Virus record (IMG/VR): IMGVR_UViG_3300046674_000412
Span: 1 to 21,004 of that record
DNA from: a virus
Length of the DNA: 21,004 bases
Direction: 5' to 3' (one strand)
The position numbers were made by a program, and so were the translations under genes. The notes beneath the pieces were generated by a model. It ran no database searches. It was not told where the DNA came from and saw only the letters and a program-made list of their open reading frames with translations. Of this stretch, positions 20,594 to 21,004 are shown in pieces. Numbering within the stretch: position 1 is the stretch's first letter; every line of letters begins with the position of its first letter.

Positions 20594-20762
20594 CTAACCA
20601 GCGTCATGGTGCTTGCCGACGTGTTCAAGCGCGCTGATGAGCGCGCAGGAAGGCGCCACGAACATTGTCGGCGACGTCGGCAGAACTTCGTTGCTCAACC
20701 CAGTTCGAGAGTTCCAGGATGGCGGCCTCCAAGGCGAGTTGGTTTTCGTTGATCTTGTACAC
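20594..20762 (-). pseudogene. Possible short protein gene with a frameshift
   Basis: From a possible GTG at 20762-20760, the minus strand encodes YKINENQLALEAAILELSNW then VEQRSSADVADNVRGAFLRA and stops at 20627-20625. The composition is coding-like and helical. If one base were added near 20640, the frame would continue as LISALEHVGKHHDAG to a TAG at 20596-20594, which reads as a natural continuation. No clear ribosome site precedes the GTG. I do not recognise the protein. It may be a remnant or a real small gene hit by a one-base error. The open frame extends upstream to 20963, but that part looks non-coding. Confidence 0.35.
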
Positions 20763-20885
20763 AACAGGGAGGGAAGCAGGTCTGATGTGGCATCGCGATT
20801 CTTGGTTTTGAGGACAGCGTAGCACCGCGTTACATGAAGGATTTTTAACGATCGGCAGGACGCCGGAGGAGGGAGAAAACTGGAA

Positions 20886-20919
20886 AGTTTTGTAACGGTT
20901 ACTAAATAGTTTTGTAACG
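20886..20919. repeat. 12-bp direct repeat near the right end
   Basis: AGTTTTGTAACG occurs at 20886-20897 and again at 20908-20919, a spacing of 22 bases or about two helical turns. A partial inverted copy (TGTAACGC on the minus strand) lies at 20834-20827. Within the first copy, GTAAC-G-GTTAC at 20892-20902 is a small palindrome. The layout resembles arm-type integrase sites, but no integrase is visible to test this. Confidence 0.6.
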
Positions 20920-20957
20920 CATGCTAAAAACAAGGGGTGCCGCTCGAATCCCAGAAA

Positions 20958-20989
20958 CGACAAAGCCCTGAATAATCAGGGCTTTGTCG
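20958..20989. terminator. Hairpin with perfect 14-bp stem, likely bidirectional terminator
   Basis: CGACAAAGCCCTGA at 20958-20971 pairs perfectly with TCAGGGCTTTGTCG at 20976-20989 around ATAA. The A/T-containing flanks of the stem (AAAGCCC and GGGCTTT) are of a form common after host RNA and protein genes in Pseudomonas. No long T-run follows on either strand. The preceding bases include CTCGAATCCC (20943-20952), similar to a tRNA T-loop region, but without a matching stem. Confidence 0.55.
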
Positions 20990-21004
20990 GTACAAATATG
21001 GCGG

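Larger units (their letters stand above)
20438..21004. other. Mostly non-coding right end
   Basis: Apart from the possible broken small gene at 20594-20762, I see no convincing gene in these 567 bases. Several frames are open, but none has a ribosome site and plausible protein composition. The stretch holds the start region of the minus-strand gene at 20437, the 12-bp direct repeat, the T-loop-like CTCGAATCCC and the 14-bp-stem hairpin. This would suit the junction between prophage and host chromosome, though the boundary cannot be fixed without the other end. Confidence 0.45.

Noticed and set aside
20935-20960. tRNA gene at the right end
   Set aside because: CTCGAATCCC resembles a T-loop and its 3' stem, but the five bases before the loop do not pair with those after it and no acceptor stem or CCA is present. 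At most it is part of an attachment core.

Overview
The window is the late (virion and lysis) half of a lambda-like siphovirus prophage or temperate phage, almost certainly from Pseudomonas. The grounds are GC-rich coding sequence, the lambda gene order (capsid, head-tail connectors, tail tube, G/GT chaperones, tape measure, M, L, K, I, J, fibres), a SleB-type endolysin, and tail-fibre and spanin sequences of a kind familiar from Pseudomonas phages. The assignments come from reading translations and motifs; no database search was possible.

Layout. 1-3449: end of a scaffold-like gene, major capsid, a HeH/LEM-tailed protein and four connector, completion or terminator genes. 3473-9786: terminator, tail tube, tail assembly chaperone with a -1 frameshift extension, a 1004-residue tape measure, and minor tail proteins M, L (Fe-S cysteines) and K (JAMM plus NlpC/P60). 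9787-11158: a block of accessory genes between K and I, with one small plus-strand gene, two small minus-strand genes and a lipoprotein ending at a strong terminator. 11175-11765: tail assembly protein I. 11766-12133: a gene-poor stretch with a consensus-like sigma70 promoter, three tandem terminators and three further dyads. 12134-12631: a KilA-N protein, then another terminator. 12692-19056: gpJ, two small tip/fibre proteins, tail fibre and a fibre-assembly protein. 19075-20118: terminator, endolysin and a spanin pair. 20126-20437: a minus-strand gene of unknown function. 20438-21004: mostly non-coding, with a possible broken small gene, a 12-bp direct repeat and a 14-bp-stem hairpin that may mark the prophage end.

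How it works together. The head genes build and close the capsid. The tube, chaperones and tape measure build a tail of roughly 150 nm (about 1.5 angstrom per tape-measure residue). L, K, I and J form or load the tip, the fibres bind the host, and endolysin plus spanins release progeny. Several terminator hairpins point along the late operon, so late transcription probably depends on an antiterminator (Q-type; none is visible here). The same terminators would insulate the accessory genes, which could then be expressed from the prophage.

Most notable are the promoter/multi-terminator leader before the KilA-N gene, the moron block between K and I, and damage in the spanins: two apparent single-base deletions in the inner spanin and loss of the lipobox cysteine within a run of nine G in the outer spanin. 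The spanin damage may be biological decay or sequencing error.
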